In this document: one piece after another, positions 63,723 to 64,000 of the stretch
Numbering within the stretch: position 1 is the first letter of the stretch
Layout: each line of letters opens with the position of its first letter
From: Selenomonadales bacterium
GTDB lineage: Bacteria; Bacillota; Negativicutes; Selenomonadales; Selenomonadaceae
Length of the DNA stretch: 64,000 nt
Direction of reading: 5' to 3'
NCBI GenBank assembly: GCA_900769615.1
Contig: CAAGHH010000007.1
Location: 1 to 64,000 of the forward strand
Made by a program: the position numbers and the translations under genes
Notes under the pieces: model-generated
The model's input: only the letters and a program-made list of their open reading frames with translations
What the model was told of the DNA's origin: nothing
Databases searched by the model: none

Positions 63723-64000
63723 ATGAAAATAAGAAAAACAATGCTGGCAGCAGCGTTAGCGGCAGCTGTATTCATGCCAATAGGAAATGTAAGTGAAGCC
63801 GCTGCTGGTGATAATGCTGGGCAAAATGTAGAAAACGTACAAATGACTAATCCCTGGACAGATTATCAGACGAAAAAAGAAGCTGAAAAAGCCAGTGGCA
63901 TAAGGCTTAAGGCACCTAATAAGTATATTTTTTATAAATTGCGTGACGTTCGGGCTATGACCGAGAAGGCTGGTATGTTGGAGCTTGTTTATACCAGCAC
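63723..64000 (+). CDS. Secreted protein, 3'-truncated by the window end
   Basis: Open from ATG 63723 (AGGAGGAA at 63709-63716) to the last base, 92 complete codons. Sec signal peptide MKIRKTMLAAALAAAVFMPI, cleavage probably after SEAAA. The mature start includes MTNPWTDYQTKKEAEKASGI and RLKAPNKYIFYKLRDVRAM. The NPWTDYxTxxEAEKxSG pattern recurs in small exported proteins of Negativicutes, to my recollection, without a known function. Confidence 0.8.
   Translation, partial: MKIRKTMLAAALAAAVFMPIGNVSEAAAGDNAGQNVENVQMTNPWTDYQTKKEAEKASGIRLKAPNKYIFYKLRDVRAMTEKAGMLELVYTS

Overview
The window looks like chromosomal DNA from a motile, anaerobic diderm Firmicute of the Negativicutes (Selenomonas-like). 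Four things point there. The ornithine/lysine decarboxylase is very close to the type known from Selenomonas ruminantium. Firmicute-style housekeeping genes sit beside a beta-barrel outer-membrane-like protein with a C-terminal Phe. There is a Tat-exported, Mfr-type fumarate reductase. There are siroheme decarboxylase genes (ahbA/ahbB) of the alternative heme pathway. The DNA is moderately AT-rich by eye. No rRNA, CRISPR array or prophage was seen.

Layout. 1-370: tandem tRNA-Gly/tRNA-Cys/tRNA-Gly/tRNA-Cys and a terminator. 422-8960: an unknown Cys-pair protein, a Cache chemoreceptor, a LysR regulator split at an A-run, a three-gene fumarate reductase operon (flavoprotein, FeS, CCG-domain subunit) and a hexapeptide acetyltransferase. 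9041-15920: miaB, mutS, mutL and a methyltransferase. 15970-18000: a decayed AspA/AstE fragment and a second chemoreceptor. 18003-22101: a TetR-controlled export operon (lipoprotein adaptor plus two ABC-2 permeases, no ATPase). 22274-23720: a secreted protein and a monofunctional transglycosylase. 23980-33734: the arginine operon argC-J-B-D-F-G-H. 33867-37746: a small membrane protein, HAD phosphatase, ComEC-like MBL lipoprotein, DUF3006, amidase and GerMN lipoprotein. 37902-45608: tig-clpP-clpX-lon-ysxC-ahbA-ahbB and HU. 45798-54774: envelope proteins, phosphoribosyltransferase, ldc, udk, class III aminotransferase, U32 peptidase and class I aminotransferase. 54868-57430: an XRE regulator divergent from flagellin. 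57565-58002: 85-bp hairpin repeats. 58157-64000: LysR, smc, ftsY and the start of a secreted protein.

The most notable object is a complete IscB-type RNA-guided nuclease element (about 27204-28801) lodged between argB and argD. It carries a RuvC/HNH IscB protein with all catalytic motifs visible. About 300 nt of highly structured non-coding DNA precede it in the position expected for an omega-RNA. There are hairpins at both ends and no TnpA. A 7-bp identity (ATAAGGA) at both edges lets the empty site be rebuilt exactly: removing the insert restores the argB stop and the argD ribosome-binding site. This also predicts the guide (argB 3' end) and the target-adjacent motif (ATAAG...).

Other regulatory architecture readable from sequence: paired TetR palindromes at two promoters; three 17-bp palindromes between the XRE gene and flagellin, one filling the spacer of a strong promoter; a CsrA-like GGA hairpin in the flagellin leader; and matching ARG-box-like sites upstream of argC and argF.
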